Below the pieces are notes generated by a model, which worked only from the letters and a program-made list of their open reading frames with translations, had not been told where the DNA came from and did not search any database. DNA of 48,496 nucleotides from Chloroflexota bacterium (GTDB lineage Bacteria > Chloroflexota > Limnocylindria > Limnocylindrales > CSP1-4). The position numbers and the translations under genes were made by a program. Positions within the stretch are counted from its first letter, which is position 1. The number at the start of each line of letters is the position of its first letter. The DNA lies in NCBI GenBank assembly GCA_005883615.1, contig VBEC01000014.1, forward strand, positions 1 through 48,496, given 5' to 3'. Positions 16,492-24,560 of this stretch are shown here, piece after piece.

Positions 16492-17142
16492 CTAGAACCC
16501 GAGAACCTCGTCGACGAGGACGACGGTGATCCGGCCCGGCGTGATCTCCCGGTTGATGATCAGAACCTTGTTCACGCCGCTATGCACGCCATATGCCGCC
16601 TGCGCGCGGGCATCCTCCAGCGGGAAGGCGTACTCCTCGATCCGATGCAGGCCTTCCTCGAGGTTGGGCACGATCTTTTGCGTCCCAGCGACCAGGATTA
16701 CCCGCCCGGCGCCGGCGACGTACGGGCCCAGCTGACTGCCACCCATCGAGGCCGCAATGAGGGATCCGCTCTCGGTGACCGCGTGCACGCTGCCGAGCAT
16801 GACGTCTGGTGACGCGCTCAAGCGGCGGATCTGGTCGGCCTGGGTCTCGCGGTCCATGCTCCAGATCTGCGGGCGGACGGGCTCGTAGCGGCCCGAGTTC
16901 TCGAGCTCGTCGGTGATGCCCGTGACTTCTAGTGTCTGCGAGGCGCCGTGGTGCACCTGCGATCCATCGGGGATGAGATCGAGGACGATCCGTTTGGCCT
17001 CGGCGGCGTCCGCGGCCCGCAACACGGTGATTCCGTGCTCTTCGAGGGCGGCCGCGGTCCGTTTGACACGCCTTTCGTCCGCCACTGTCCCGAACCGACG
17101 GCTGACTGACCGATCGACTTCGGGCTTGATTTCGGTGATCAC
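16492..17142 (-). CDS. LUD domain protein (LutC/YkgG-like)
   Basis: This 216-residue protein matches the LUD (lactate utilisation) domain: SQVHHGASQTLEVTGITDEL, then ASPDVMLGSVHAVTESGSLI and YVAGAGRVILVAGTQKIVPN. LutC works with LutA and LutB in L-lactate oxidation, but neither is nearby, so this is a stand-alone LUD protein of unknown role. The start is GTG at 17142 with GGAAGGA about 9 bases upstream. It is divergent from a MarR gene whose operators lie in the shared 71-base gap, so it is the likely MarR target. Confidence 0.87.
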   Translation of the reverse strand: MITEIKPEVDRSVSRRFGTVADERRVKRTAAALEEHGITVLRAADAAEAKRIVLDLIPDGSQVHHGASQTLEVTGITDELENSGRYEPVRPQIWSMDRETQADQIRRLSASPDVMLGSVHAVTESGSLIAASMGGSQLGPYVAGAGRVILVAGTQKIVPNLEEGLHRIEEYAFPLEDARAQAAYGVHSGVNKVLIINREITPGRITVVLVDEVLGF

Positions 17143-17176
17143 TGAACGTTTCCTTCCGAGTGCTGCGCTGCTATAG

Positions 17177-17219
17177 TTGCGCGTGCAAACACCTTACGCC
17201 TATCTGGTTGCACATGCAA
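17177..17219. promoter_or_regulatory. twin MarR operator and leaderless promoter candidate
   Basis: TTGCGCGTGCAA at 17177-17188 and TTGCACATGCAA at 17208-17219 are near-palindromes 31 bases apart, with outer halves TTGC/GCAA identical. The second copy covers the ATG of the MarR gene. TTGCGC (17177-17182), an 18-base spacer and TATCTG (17201-17206) would start transcription at or one base before the ATG, and no ribosome site is seen. A leaderless, self-repressed transcript is inferred. Confidence 0.6.
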
Positions 17220-17714
17220 GTATCCTCGGAAACTGACGGCGCCAGTCTCGTCGAGCGACTCGTAGCAGAGCAGCTGCCGGACCCCCGCGGATTGGAGGCC
17301 TGGCGCTCTCTGCTGCGAGCCCATGCCACGCTCCTGCGCCAGCTCGAGACAGATCTCGAACGAGAGACTGGCCTGGCGTTGGCGGACTTCGACGTGCTCG
17401 CTCAACTGGCGCTTGCCGGCGGTGCGTTGCGCATGACAGATCTCGCGGCTCGGGCGCTCATCTCACGGTCGGGGATGACCCGCCGTGTCGCCCGGCTTGT
17501 TGGCGAAGGGCTCGTTCGCCGCGCCGACGTCGATGCCGATGGACGTGGCGTCGTAGTCGCGCTCACCGACGCCGGTATGGCCCGACTAGCTGAGACTGCT
17601 CCCGTTCACGCCAGGGGCGTCTCCGAGCTTTTCGTTGCGCGACTCGACGAGGAAGAGCTCGCCATCCTCGCGAGGGTCCTGGAGAAGGTCACCATCGACT
17701 GCAGTTTTGGATGA
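17214..17714 (+). CDS. MarR family transcriptional regulator
   Basis: This 166-residue winged-helix protein has LALADFDVLAQLALAGGALR, the recognition helix region ARALISRSGMTRRVARLVGE and wing residues DVDADGRGVVVALTDAG. It is divergent from the LUD gene. The chosen ATG at 17214 lies inside the second operator copy and has no ribosome site upstream. An upstream in-frame extension to 17160 would cross both operators and is less likely. It probably represses itself and the LUD gene. Confidence 0.88.
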   Translation: MQVSSETDGASLVERLVAEQLPDPRGLEAWRSLLRAHATLLRQLETDLERETGLALADFDVLAQLALAGGALRMTDLAARALISRSGMTRRVARLVGEGLVRRADVDADGRGVVVALTDAGMARLAETAPVHARGVSELFVARLDEEELAILARVLEKVTIDCSFG

Positions 17715-17785
17715 GGCCAGCTGAGGCCGGCGGGCCGGGCGATTGGCAGGAGCCTGAACCGGTAACCTCGCACCGGAGGTGATCG

Positions 17786-18133
17786 ATGACAGACAGGGAC
17801 GAGATCGATTCAGCAATTCCCCCGAGCGGGTCGGGCTGCGTCGAATGCCTCGCGTCCGGCGGCTGGTGGTTCCACTTGCGCCGCTGCGCGCACTGCGGCC
17901 ACATCGGCTGTTGCGACTCGTCCCCATCGCAGCATGCAAGTGGCCACGCCGCTGGAGGCCGACACCCGGTCGTCCAGAGCTACGAGCCGGGCGAGGACTG
18001 GTTCTGGGACTACGAGACGGAGCAGTTCCTCGAGGGGCCCGCGCTGGCTCCGCCGCACCACCACCCGCTCGATCAGCCGGTGCCGGGACCGGCCGGCCAG
18101 GTGCCCATGGGATGGGAGCGACAGCTGCATTGA
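17786..18133 (+). CDS. UBP-type zinc finger protein
   Basis: This 115-residue protein carries a ubiquitin-hydrolase-type zinc finger. The ligands read C18-x2-C21, C34-x2-C37, C42, H50, H54 and H60, with the typical CAHCGHIGCCDSSPSQHASG core. Bacterial proteins of this kind are common but have no assigned role, and ubiquitin is absent. The acidic tail (EPGEDWFWDYETE) and His/Pro-rich end are usual. GGAGG lies 7 bases before the ATG. The neighbouring genes give no functional clue. Confidence 0.88.
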   Translation: MTDRDEIDSAIPPSGSGCVECLASGGWWFHLRRCAHCGHIGCCDSSPSQHASGHAAGGRHPVVQSYEPGEDWFWDYETEQFLEGPALAPPHHHPLDQPVPGPAGQVPMGWERQLH

Positions 18134-18208
18134 CGCAACGGCGGCGCCGCTCGGCTGAAGCGCGACCGAGCCCATAGACCGCGCCCGGACCAGAAAGGAC
18201 GTGAGGTC

Positions 18209-18339
18209 GTGGACCAGATGACGATCCTGGGGTTCGCGGGCAGTCGCAGGCGGGTGCGTGCGTGATGCCCCTGCCCAAGCCCATCGAGGCATTGCGCGCC
18301 TGGACGCTGCGACTCGACCTCCATCGGGCCGCGGCATGA
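18209..18339 (+). other. two overlapping tiny ORFs ahead of the aldo/keto reductase
   Basis: GTG at 18209 (AAAGGA 8 bases upstream) opens an 18-codon frame, MDQMTILGFAGSRRRVRA, stopping at 18265. TGATG there opens a 24-codon frame (MPLPKPIEALRAWTLRLDLH...), whose TGA at 18337-18339 overlaps the ATG of the reductase. The first resembles the opening of NADPH-dependent FMN reductases (ILG..GS.R). They may be the decayed ends of a lost gene or a coupled leader. I cannot assign a function. Confidence 0.3.
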
Positions 18340-19355
18340 CGGCCGCCGCCGATCGCTACGACGCGATGCCCTATCGGCGGGTGGGCGCGAGTGGCCTGCG
18401 GCTGCCTGCGATCTCGCTCGGGCTCTGGCAGAACTTCGGTGACGACCGCGCGCTGGGGACTCAGCGGGCAATCGTCGCGCGCGCGTTCGACCGCGGCATC
18501 ACCCACTTCGACCTCGCCAACAACTATGGCCCGCCGTACGGCGCTGCGGAGGCGAACTTCGGTCGGATCCTCGGGTCGGACCTGCGCGCCTACCGCGACG
18601 AGCTGATCATCTCCACCAAGGCCGGTTACGACATGTGGCCCGGGCCGTACGGTGATCACGGATCGCGCAAGTACCTCCTCGCCAGCCTGGATCAGAGCCT
18701 GGGCCGGTTGGGGCTCGAGTACGTCGACATCTTCTATTCGCATCGGGTCGACCCCGAGACGCCTCTGCAGGAGACGATGGGCGCGCTCGATACCGCCGTT
18801 CGACAGGGCAAGGCGCTGTATGTCGGGATCTCGTCTTACTCGGCACAGCGGACGCGCGAGGCGGCAGCCATCCTGCGGGGGCTCGGCACGCCGCTGCTGA
18901 TCCACCAGCCGTCCTACTCGATGATCAATCGATGGATCGAGCCGGAGTTGCTCGATGTCCTGGCGGAGGAGGGAATCGGCGCGATCGCATTCTCGCCACT
19001 GGCGCAGGGACTTCTGACCGATCGCTACCTGGACGGCGTCCCGCCCGACTCCCGGGCGGCGCGGGAGGGCACGTTCAGCCGGGAACTGCTGTCCGGCTCC
19101 AATCTGGCCAACGCCCGCGCTCTCCGCGACATCGCCCGGGGTCGAGGGCAGACGCTGGCTCAGATGGCGATCGCTTGGACGTTGCGCGACCCGCGGGTGG
19201 CATCGGCGCTGATTGGCGCGAGCTCGGTCGCACAGCTCGACGACAATCTCTCGGCGCTCGACCAGCTCGCGTTCGAGCCCGCCGAGCTTGCCGAGATCGA
19301 CCGCTTCGCCGTCGAGGGTGGAGTCAATCTGTGGGCGCGGTCGAGCACCGCGTAA
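18336..19355 (+). CDS. aldo/keto reductase (YghZ/Kv-beta-like)
   Basis: This 339-residue (alpha/beta)8 NADPH reductase has the early THFDLANNYGPPYGAAEANF region with catalytic Asp and Tyr, then IISTKAGYDMWPGPYG with the catalytic Lys, and HRVDPETPLQETMGALD. The motif YGPPYGAAE and the length are typical of the L-glyceraldehyde-3-phosphate reductase (YghZ) group. The C-terminal ASALIGASSVAQLDDNL binds the NADPH phosphate. ATG at 18336 begins the family sequence. The epimerase gene follows 49 bases later on the same strand. Confidence 0.9.
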   Translation: MTAAADRYDAMPYRRVGASGLRLPAISLGLWQNFGDDRALGTQRAIVARAFDRGITHFDLANNYGPPYGAAEANFGRILGSDLRAYRDELIISTKAGYDMWPGPYGDHGSRKYLLASLDQSLGRLGLEYVDIFYSHRVDPETPLQETMGALDTAVRQGKALYVGISSYSAQRTREAAAILRGLGTPLLIHQPSYSMINRWIEPELLDVLAEEGIGAIAFSPLAQGLLTDRYLDGVPPDSRAAREGTFSRELLSGSNLANARALRDIARGRGQTLAQMAIAWTLRDPRVASALIGASSVAQLDDNLSALDQLAFEPAELAEIDRFAVEGGVNLWARSSTA

Positions 19356-19404
19356 CCGTGAGCGGCCGCGCGCCGCTGGTGAGAAACTCGGCCCGGAGGT
19401 AGCG

Positions 19405-20268
19405 ATGCGCGTAGCGGTGACCGGCGGGAGCGGCAAACTCGGCAGGGCTGTGGTCGACGAGCTCCTGGCCCATGAGTACGAGGTCGTGAACCTCGATCGC
19501 GTCCGCTCGGCGGATCCGCGGGCTGCGTTCACCCGCGTCGACTTCACCGACTTCGGGCAGACCCTCCAGGCCCTGACCGCAATCGACGGCCGGTACGAGG
19601 GCGTCGATGGCGTCGTCCACCTGGCGGCGATTCCGGGGCCCGGCATGGTGCCCAATGCCACGACTCTCGCGAACAATGTGCTGTCGTCCTATAACGTCTT
19701 CGCGGCCGCCCGTCACGCCGGCATCAGGAACATCGTCTGGGCGTCGAGCGAAACTCTCCTCGGCCTTCCGTTCGGCACCACGCTGCCACCGTACATCCCG
19801 GTGGACGAGGACTACCCCGTCCGGCCCCAGAGCACCTATGCGCTGGGGAAGGCGCTCGACGAGGAGATGGCGCGGCACTTCTGCCGCTGGGATCCCGAGT
19901 TGAAGATGATCGGGCTGCGGTTCTCGAACGTGATGGAACCTGCCGACTACGCCACGTTCCCGACCTTCGACTCGGACGCGAGCCTCCGCAAGTGGAACCT
20001 CTGGTCGTACATCGACGCCCGGGACGGCGCGCAGGCCGTGCGCCGGGCGCTCGAGCACGAGGCGACGGGGATGGACGTGTTCATCATCGCCAACGCCGAT
20101 ACCGTCATGAGCCGGCCAAACGACGCGCTGATCGCCGAGACGTTCCCCGGCGTCACTCTCAAACGCCCCGTCAAATCGAACGAAACGCTGCTGTCGATCG
20201 ACAAGGCGCGCCGGGTCCTCGGTTTCGATCCGGTCCATAGCTGGCGCAACGCGACGCCAGCCCGGTGA
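19405..20268 (+). CDS. NAD-dependent epimerase/dehydratase (extended SDR)
   Basis: This 287-residue protein has the SDR nucleotide site VAVTGGSGKLGRAV at its N-terminus, DGVVHLAAIPGPG, and the catalytic set with Ser in WASSETLLGL and Tyr/Lys in STYALGKALDEE (YxxxK). It probably acts on a nucleotide sugar or a free uronate; uronate dehydrogenase-like proteins are close in length. GGAGG sits 5 bases before the ATG. It follows the aldo/keto reductase and may share its transcript. Confidence 0.88.
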   Translation: MRVAVTGGSGKLGRAVVDELLAHEYEVVNLDRVRSADPRAAFTRVDFTDFGQTLQALTAIDGRYEGVDGVVHLAAIPGPGMVPNATTLANNVLSSYNVFAAARHAGIRNIVWASSETLLGLPFGTTLPPYIPVDEDYPVRPQSTYALGKALDEEMARHFCRWDPELKMIGLRFSNVMEPADYATFPTFDSDASLRKWNLWSYIDARDGAQAVRRALEHEATGMDVFIIANADTVMSRPNDALIAETFPGVTLKRPVKSNETLLSIDKARRVLGFDPVHSWRNATPAR

Positions 20269-20594
20269 ACCGCCCGACCGCCGGTCGCCAGGACGCACAG
20301 CTCTCATCGCACTCAGGCAGCCCCCGATCGCGCCGACTGAACCCTGCTCGTTGGTCGCCTTGATTGAACCGTTCACCGGTCCCCGGTATCTGGATGGTGT
20401 AAGGGCGACGACCGAGCCTCTCCTGGCTGCCTGGACGCCCGTGCGATCCCAGCGAGAGAGGCCAGCCAGTGAACGGGACAGGCGTCTTCTGAGATGGCGA
20501 CGAACGCGACCTCGAGCCCGAACAGAGCGTCCTGGTCATGACCGGCATGGGCATGCTGCGGCGTCAGTCAGGTCACCCGGAGATCGCGACGCCG
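20269..20594 (+). other. intergenic region before the third ECF sigma gene
   Basis: I see no convincing gene in these 326 bases. A possible ECF-type promoter is TGAACC at 20365-20370 and GTATCT at 20386-20391, 15 bases apart, which could serve the sigma gene downstream if it is autoregulated. Several in-frame ATGs precede the sigma domain (20538, 20553), so part of this stretch may be translated. Confidence 0.3.
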
Positions 20595-21131
20595 ATGACG
20601 CGTCCTGACGACGCGGACGGACTTGCTGCCCGTCGCTTGGCCTTCGAGCGGCTCACAGACCAGCGTCTGCTTCGCGCGTATCGCCTCGCGACCCTCGTGA
20701 TGCGGGATTCCAGCGCCGCCCAGGACGCAGTCCATGACGCTGCCGTGCTGGCCTGGACCCGTTTCGATGAGCTGCGCGATCGCAGCCTTTTCGACGCCTG
20801 GTTCGACCGCATCGTTCTCAACGTCTGCCGCCAGCGATTGCGCGAGCGCCGCGTCCGGCCACTTGTTATCGATGCCACGCCCGAGGTGGCCCTGGCCGAC
20901 GGGGCTTCGGGCCGAGCCGAACGCGACGTCCTGCGCCGAGCCCTCAGCCGGCTGACGCCCGAGCACCGCGCCGTCGTCGTCATGCGCCATCTGGAGGGCT
21001 ACTCGAACAGCGAGATCGCGGCACGGACCGGCGAACGGGAGGGCACGGTGAAGTCGCGGCTCCACTACGCGCTCCGGGAGTTGCGGGCCGCATACGACGC
21101 AGCGGGGAGAGGGACGGAGGGCACCCAATGA
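20595..21131 (+). CDS. ECF-type RNA polymerase sigma factor
   Basis: This sigma factor of about 178 residues has region 2 in LRAYRLATLVMRDSSAAQDA and DAWFDRIVLNVCRQRLRERR, and region 4 in LTPEHRAVVVMRHLEGYSNS followed by GEREGTVKSRLHYALRELRA. The start is uncertain: ATG at 20595 (MTRPDD) has CGGAG 12 bases upstream, while ATG at 20538 adds 19 residues. Its stop overlaps the start of the next gene by ATGA, and that gene encodes a membrane protein, probably its partner. Confidence 0.87.
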   Translation: MTRPDDADGLAARRLAFERLTDQRLLRAYRLATLVMRDSSAAQDAVHDAAVLAWTRFDELRDRSLFDAWFDRIVLNVCRQRLRERRVRPLVIDATPEVALADGASGRAERDVLRRALSRLTPEHRAVVVMRHLEGYSNSEIAARTGEREGTVKSRLHYALRELRAAYDAAGRGTEGTQ

Positions 21132-21910
21132 GCGACGAGCGGTTCGACCAGGATCTCCGATCCGTCCTGCAGGAGGACGCGCCGCGCGACGTGCCCGACG
21201 ATCTTCGCCGTCGTGTGGGGGCAGTCCCGGCTACTCACCCGGCAACGAGCGGTCCGACCAGACCGGTGTGGCGTCACCCCGTCCCGCTGTGGATCGGTGT
21301 GGTGAGCGCGATCGCGGTCCTGTTGGCCGTCGGAACCCTGCAGTTCCGACCCGCGCCGCAATCGAGTGTCGGCGGCGCGCCGTCTTCCACTGGGTCGGCC
21401 CAGCCATCCCCGTCGACGGCCGCGGGGGCCAACTCGTCACCCTCGCCGACTCCTTCGCATGCCGCCGCCGTGACGGCGTGCCGCGCAGCGAACCTGGTGG
21501 GCCGCATCCTGAGCTGGCAGGGCGCCGCCGGGAGCCGCATCGCCGACGTCGAAGTCACCAACACAGCGGCCCCGTGCTTCGTGCGAGGAACACCCGCGCT
21601 GCAGCTGGTCGACGCGAGTGGTCGGATCCTCCTCGACTCGGCGACGGCCGGTCCGAGTGGACAGCCGCACGTCACTTCGACCGATCCGACGTTCGAGCTC
21701 ATCCCTGGAGCCCACCTCCGAACTGAGGTCCAGGCCTCCAACTACTGCGGGGCCGCCCCGGCGGCGCCGATCGACATCGCTTTCACGCTGCCGTCTGGTG
21801 GCGGGCGGTTCGTCTCCAGGCCTGGCCCGGGCGTGTCGAGTGCCGAGGCGGTTCCGCCCTGCAACGGCCCGACCGCTGGCCATATCGAGATGAATGGCTG
21901 GCGGAGGTAG
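21128..21910 (+). CDS. membrane-anchored sigma partner with DUF4232-like domain
   Basis: This 260-residue protein has a short acidic cytoplasmic N-terminus (MSDERFDQDLRSVLQED), one membrane segment (PLWIGVVSAIAVLLAVGTLQ, about residues 53-72), a Ser/Pro linker and a DUF4232-type extracytoplasmic domain. Paired cysteines are visible in TACRAANL, APCFVRG, NYCGAA and PPCNGP. No HxxxCxxC zinc anti-sigma motif is present. The ATGA overlap with the sigma gene suggests an anti-sigma or sensor role, as in the pair at 5324-6966. Confidence 0.75.
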   Translation: MSDERFDQDLRSVLQEDAPRDVPDDLRRRVGAVPATHPATSGPTRPVWRHPVPLWIGVVSAIAVLLAVGTLQFRPAPQSSVGGAPSSTGSAQPSPSTAAGANSSPSPTPSHAAAVTACRAANLVGRILSWQGAAGSRIADVEVTNTAAPCFVRGTPALQLVDASGRILLDSATAGPSGQPHVTSTDPTFELIPGAHLRTEVQASNYCGAAPAAPIDIAFTLPSGGGRFVSRPGPGVSSAEAVPPCNGPTAGHIEMNGWRR

Positions 21911-21915
21911 GCCCC

Positions 21916-22371
21916 TCAGCGAGCCCGTCTAGGAGGCCAGCCAGCCCTCGCGGAGGACCGGCTGGCCTCCAGCACCTGCCCGGCGTTTGCCTTGAACGCG
22001 TCGTAGCGGGCGATGGCCTCGGCGACGTACGCGCCGACAGCGGCCGGGTCGACTGCGTCATCGAGGCGGAAGTCCCACGTCTTGAGGACCGAGCTGCCGG
22101 CCCGCAGAACCCGCAACGGATCGTCGAGCAGCACGCCGTACAGGAACCGGAGAGAGACGCCCTTCCTGGTCACATCGATTGCACAGACCCAGGTGCGCCA
22201 GTCGCCATGTAGTGCGTACATCAGGATCTTGTACTTGATCGCGGTGTCGAAGTCCCGGCGGGTGTTGACGATGACGTGATCCAGTGCCCGGACGATCCGC
22301 GCAGCCCGAGTGTCGATGTTCCCGCGCGCGTCGATCTCCGCCAGATATGCCTCGAGTGCCGGGCCGCTCAT
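21916..22371 (-). CDS. DUF1801 domain protein
   Basis: This 151-residue protein has the DUF1801 pattern: an N-terminal helix (MSGPALEAYLAEIDARGNID), then AIKYKILMYALHGDWRTWVC and GVSLRFLYGVLLDDPLRVLR, and a last strand VLKTWDFRLDD. It is longer and more divergent than the DUF1801 protein at 8075. ATG at 22371 overlaps the TGA of a 36-codon ORF upstream (ATGA), so translation is probably coupled. Function unknown. Confidence 0.82.
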   Translation of the reverse strand: MSGPALEAYLAEIDARGNIDTRAARIVRALDHVIVNTRRDFDTAIKYKILMYALHGDWRTWVCAIDVTRKGVSLRFLYGVLLDDPLRVLRAGSSVLKTWDFRLDDAVDPAAVGAYVAEAIARYDAFKANAGQVLEASRSSARAGWPPRRAR

Positions 22372-22478
22372 CCGACCTTGGGCTCCTCGGCCCTTGGCTT
22401 CGACGCCCGTGCTGCGTCCAGGCCCGGCAACCACTCGGTGTCGAAGCTGGCAGCCCCGTGGATTGCCGTCAGCTTCAT
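22368..22478 (-). CDS. 36-residue small protein coupled to DUF1801
   Basis: The peptide starts MKLTAIHGAASFDTEWLPG and ends charged and proline-rich. GGAGG at 22485-22489 is 6 bases upstream of the ATG, the best ribosome site in this neighbourhood, and the stop overlaps the DUF1801 start. It is hydrophilic with no signal peptide. It could be a small regulatory or partner protein, a leader that feeds ribosomes to DUF1801, or the end of a decayed gene. I do not recognise its family. Confidence 0.5.
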   Translation of the reverse strand: MKLTAIHGAASFDTEWLPGLDAARASKPRAEEPKVG

Positions 22479-22671
22479 TGCGCGCCTCCGCCAGCGAACG
22501 CCCACTGAACGGCCGCCTTCGCGGGTCGCCGAGGCTGAACCATTGTTTCGATGGTCATGCCGATCGTCGAGGTCCTCGTGGAGGAAAATGCTTCGCAACC
22601 GATGAGTTCGCCCCGCTGGCCGGGTCTCTGGTGGTGCCAGCTCGCTGCAGTACGCGCTGAGGAGGAGTCGC

Positions 22672-23052
22672 ATGTTCCGCGACAATCACGCATTCTCCGG
22701 GTTCTCGACGAACGATATCCCGAAGACGAGGGACTTCTACGCTCGGACGCTCGGGCTCGAGGTGACCGAAGAGAACGGCATGCTCAGGCTTCACCTCGGA
22801 GGCGGCGGCACGGTCCTGATCTATCCGAAGGAGAACCACGAGCCGGCCTCGTTCACCGTGCTGAACTTCCCGGTGCCGGATATCGATCGGGCGGCGGACG
22901 AGTTGACCAAGGCGGGGGTCGAGTTCGAACGGTACGAGGGATCCAATCAGGATGAGCGCGGGATCGCACGCCCGCCCGAGCCCGAATACGGCCCGCCCAT
23001 CGCCTGGTTCAAGGATCCGGCCGGGAACATCCTGTCTGTGCTCGAGGGATAG
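22672..23052 (+). CDS. VOC family protein
   Basis: This 126-residue two-module VOC protein has [20 protein letters not shown] at the start, [20 protein letters not shown] in the middle and [16 protein letters not shown] at the end, with a C-terminal glutamate where the family binds metal. GAGGAG lies shortly before the ATG. It is divergent from the small ORF/DUF1801 pair. Substrate unknown. The 253 bases that follow, to 23305, show no convincing gene. Confidence 0.88.
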   Translation: MFRDNHAFSGFSTNDIPKTRDFYARTLGLEVTEENGMLRLHLGGGGTVLIYPKENHEPASFTVLNFPVPDIDRAADELTKAGVEFERYEGSNQDERGIARPPEPEYGPPIAWFKDPAGNILSVLEG

Positions 23053-23305
23053 AGCACCGACCCTCACACCGGCACGCTGTCAGGGGGCCGCCTCGAGGAT
23101 TCGCTTGAGATTGAGCAGGCTGCGCGAGTCTCCCGCCTGCCGATCGCGGGCATGACGGGTGTTAGCCATCTCAGCGCGGGGCGGAGTTCGCCCTCGGCCG
23201 TGTAAGCGACGAGCGTGAGGCCGCCCGCCGTGGGCTCGGCGGCGTCCCGAACCGGGGCGCCTGCCTTGGCTAGCGACGGGCGCGGCTGTTGGGTGGGTGG
23301 CGCTG

Positions 23306-24304
23306 TCACACGAGCTTTCGCTGCTCCCCTGTGCGAAGGCCAAGACCGTCGAGGAAGTGGAACTGTTCGACCAGGTGCTCGTGCTCCGACGCGTCGTGGC
23401 CGCTGTACGGCCACACCTTGATCTGCTTGGGGCCCGCGTACGCGTTGAATGCCGCAAAGACTGTCGACGGTGGCGTGACCTGGTCCTCGAGGCCAACGGC
23501 GAAAAGCGCCGGCGCTGAGGCCCGTGCGGCAAAGTGCCGCCCATCGAAATAGCCCAGCGTTCGGAATACCTGCTCCTCCTGCAGACGATGGATCGCGAGG
23601 TAGTGGCGGAGCTCGGAATAGGGCGCTTCGTCGGTGACTTCGAGTGCGCGCCTGAAGTGGGTCAGGAACGGGACATCGATCAGCGCCGCGCGGACCGAGG
23701 GGTCGAGGGCGGCGGCCGCCAGGGCGATGCCACCACCCTGGCTGGTACCGGCCACGACCACCCGGGCCGGATCCACCGATGGATGCTCCCTGGCCGCATC
23801 GAGGGCCATGGTTGCGTCGACGAAGACGCGCCGGTAGTAGTACGTCCGGGGATCGAGGATCCCGCGGGTCAGGAAGCCTGGATATTGGGGGTTCGAGCCG
23901 GCAGGCTCCACGTCGGGGGTGTCGCCGGCCAGCCAGGAGCTGCCCTGACCGCGTGTGTCCATGACGAAGTGCGCGTAGCCCGCAGACGCCCAGACCAGCC
24001 AGTCGAGGGGCGATCCGCGGCCGCCTCCGTAGCCCAGGAACTCCACGATCGTCGGCAACGGCTCGGACCGATGCGCCGGCAGCAGCAGCCAGGCCCTGAT
24101 CGGCTGACCGCCGTAACCGCTGAACCTGACGTCCAGGGCCTCGAGGGTTCGCAAGTCCGACTCGACCGGGTGCAGCACGGTCGGCCCTCGTTGCTCGCGG
24201 GCCTCGTCCAGCGACTGCCGCCAGAAGTCATCGAAGTCGGGTGGCTCGATCCGCTCCGGGCTGTAGTTGACCAGCTCCTCGAGCGGTAGATCGAATTGCG
24301 CCAC
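23306..24304 (-). CDS. acetylxylan esterase/cephalosporin deacetylase (CE7-like)
   Basis: This 332-residue alpha/beta hydrolase matches carbohydrate esterase family 7. N-terminal marks are PPDFDDFWRQSLDEA and RFSGYGGQPIRAWLLLP. Then come FLGYGGGRGSP (oxyanion region), MDTRGQGSS, the nucleophile motif AGTSQGGGIALAAAALD, the acid in VGLEDQVTPPST and the base in WPYSGHDASEHE. CE7 enzymes remove acetyl groups from xylo-oligosaccharides and cephalosporins and form hexamers in the cytoplasm. No signal peptide is seen, as usual for CE7. Confidence 0.9.
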   Translation of the reverse strand: MAQFDLPLEELVNYSPERIEPPDFDDFWRQSLDEAREQRGPTVLHPVESDLRTLEALDVRFSGYGGQPIRAWLLLPAHRSEPLPTIVEFLGYGGGRGSPLDWLVWASAGYAHFVMDTRGQGSSWLAGDTPDVEPAGSNPQYPGFLTRGILDPRTYYYRRVFVDATMALDAAREHPSVDPARVVVAGTSQGGGIALAAAALDPSVRAALIDVPFLTHFRRALEVTDEAPYSELRHYLAIHRLQEEQVFRTLGYFDGRHFAARASAPALFAVGLEDQVTPPSTVFAAFNAYAGPKQIKVWPYSGHDASEHEHLVEQFHFLDGLGLRTGEQRKLV

Positions 24305-24560
24305 CTGGACGCCTCCCTCGGCCGACTGTCAGAACGCAACGCCCCCGCGAGCATGATGGAACGTGTCGCGACAGGCTGCCATGTCGGCGTGCACTGCGAG
24401 CCGCTGGATGCCCTTCGCGGATCTGCACCATCGACTGGGTACTCAAGCGTCGGCGCAGCCATGCACGTCACCTGATCGAAAGGCACCCTGACCAACACTG
24501 ACCCCGACATCCCGGTCCACACCCATCGCAGCAATGGACCGGCACGAAGGAGTCGCTCAA

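Noticed and set aside
17586..19676. 696-codon open frame on the minus strand
   Set aside because: It covers MarR, UBP and AKR genes on the opposite strand and shows no domain.
23053..23305. minus-strand frames between the VOC and esterase genes
   Set aside because: They have low-complexity Arg/Pro/Ser composition with no start or ribosome site.
23304..23310. second TGTCACA, a possible ECF41 -35 box
   Set aside because: No CGTC-like -10 lies 16 bases away and it is near the end of the esterase gene on the opposite strand.
24364..24373. TGTCGCGACA palindrome before the HtrA-like gene
   Set aside because: It is a single 10-base copy with no paired site and no adjacent one-component regulator; chance is likely at this GC content.
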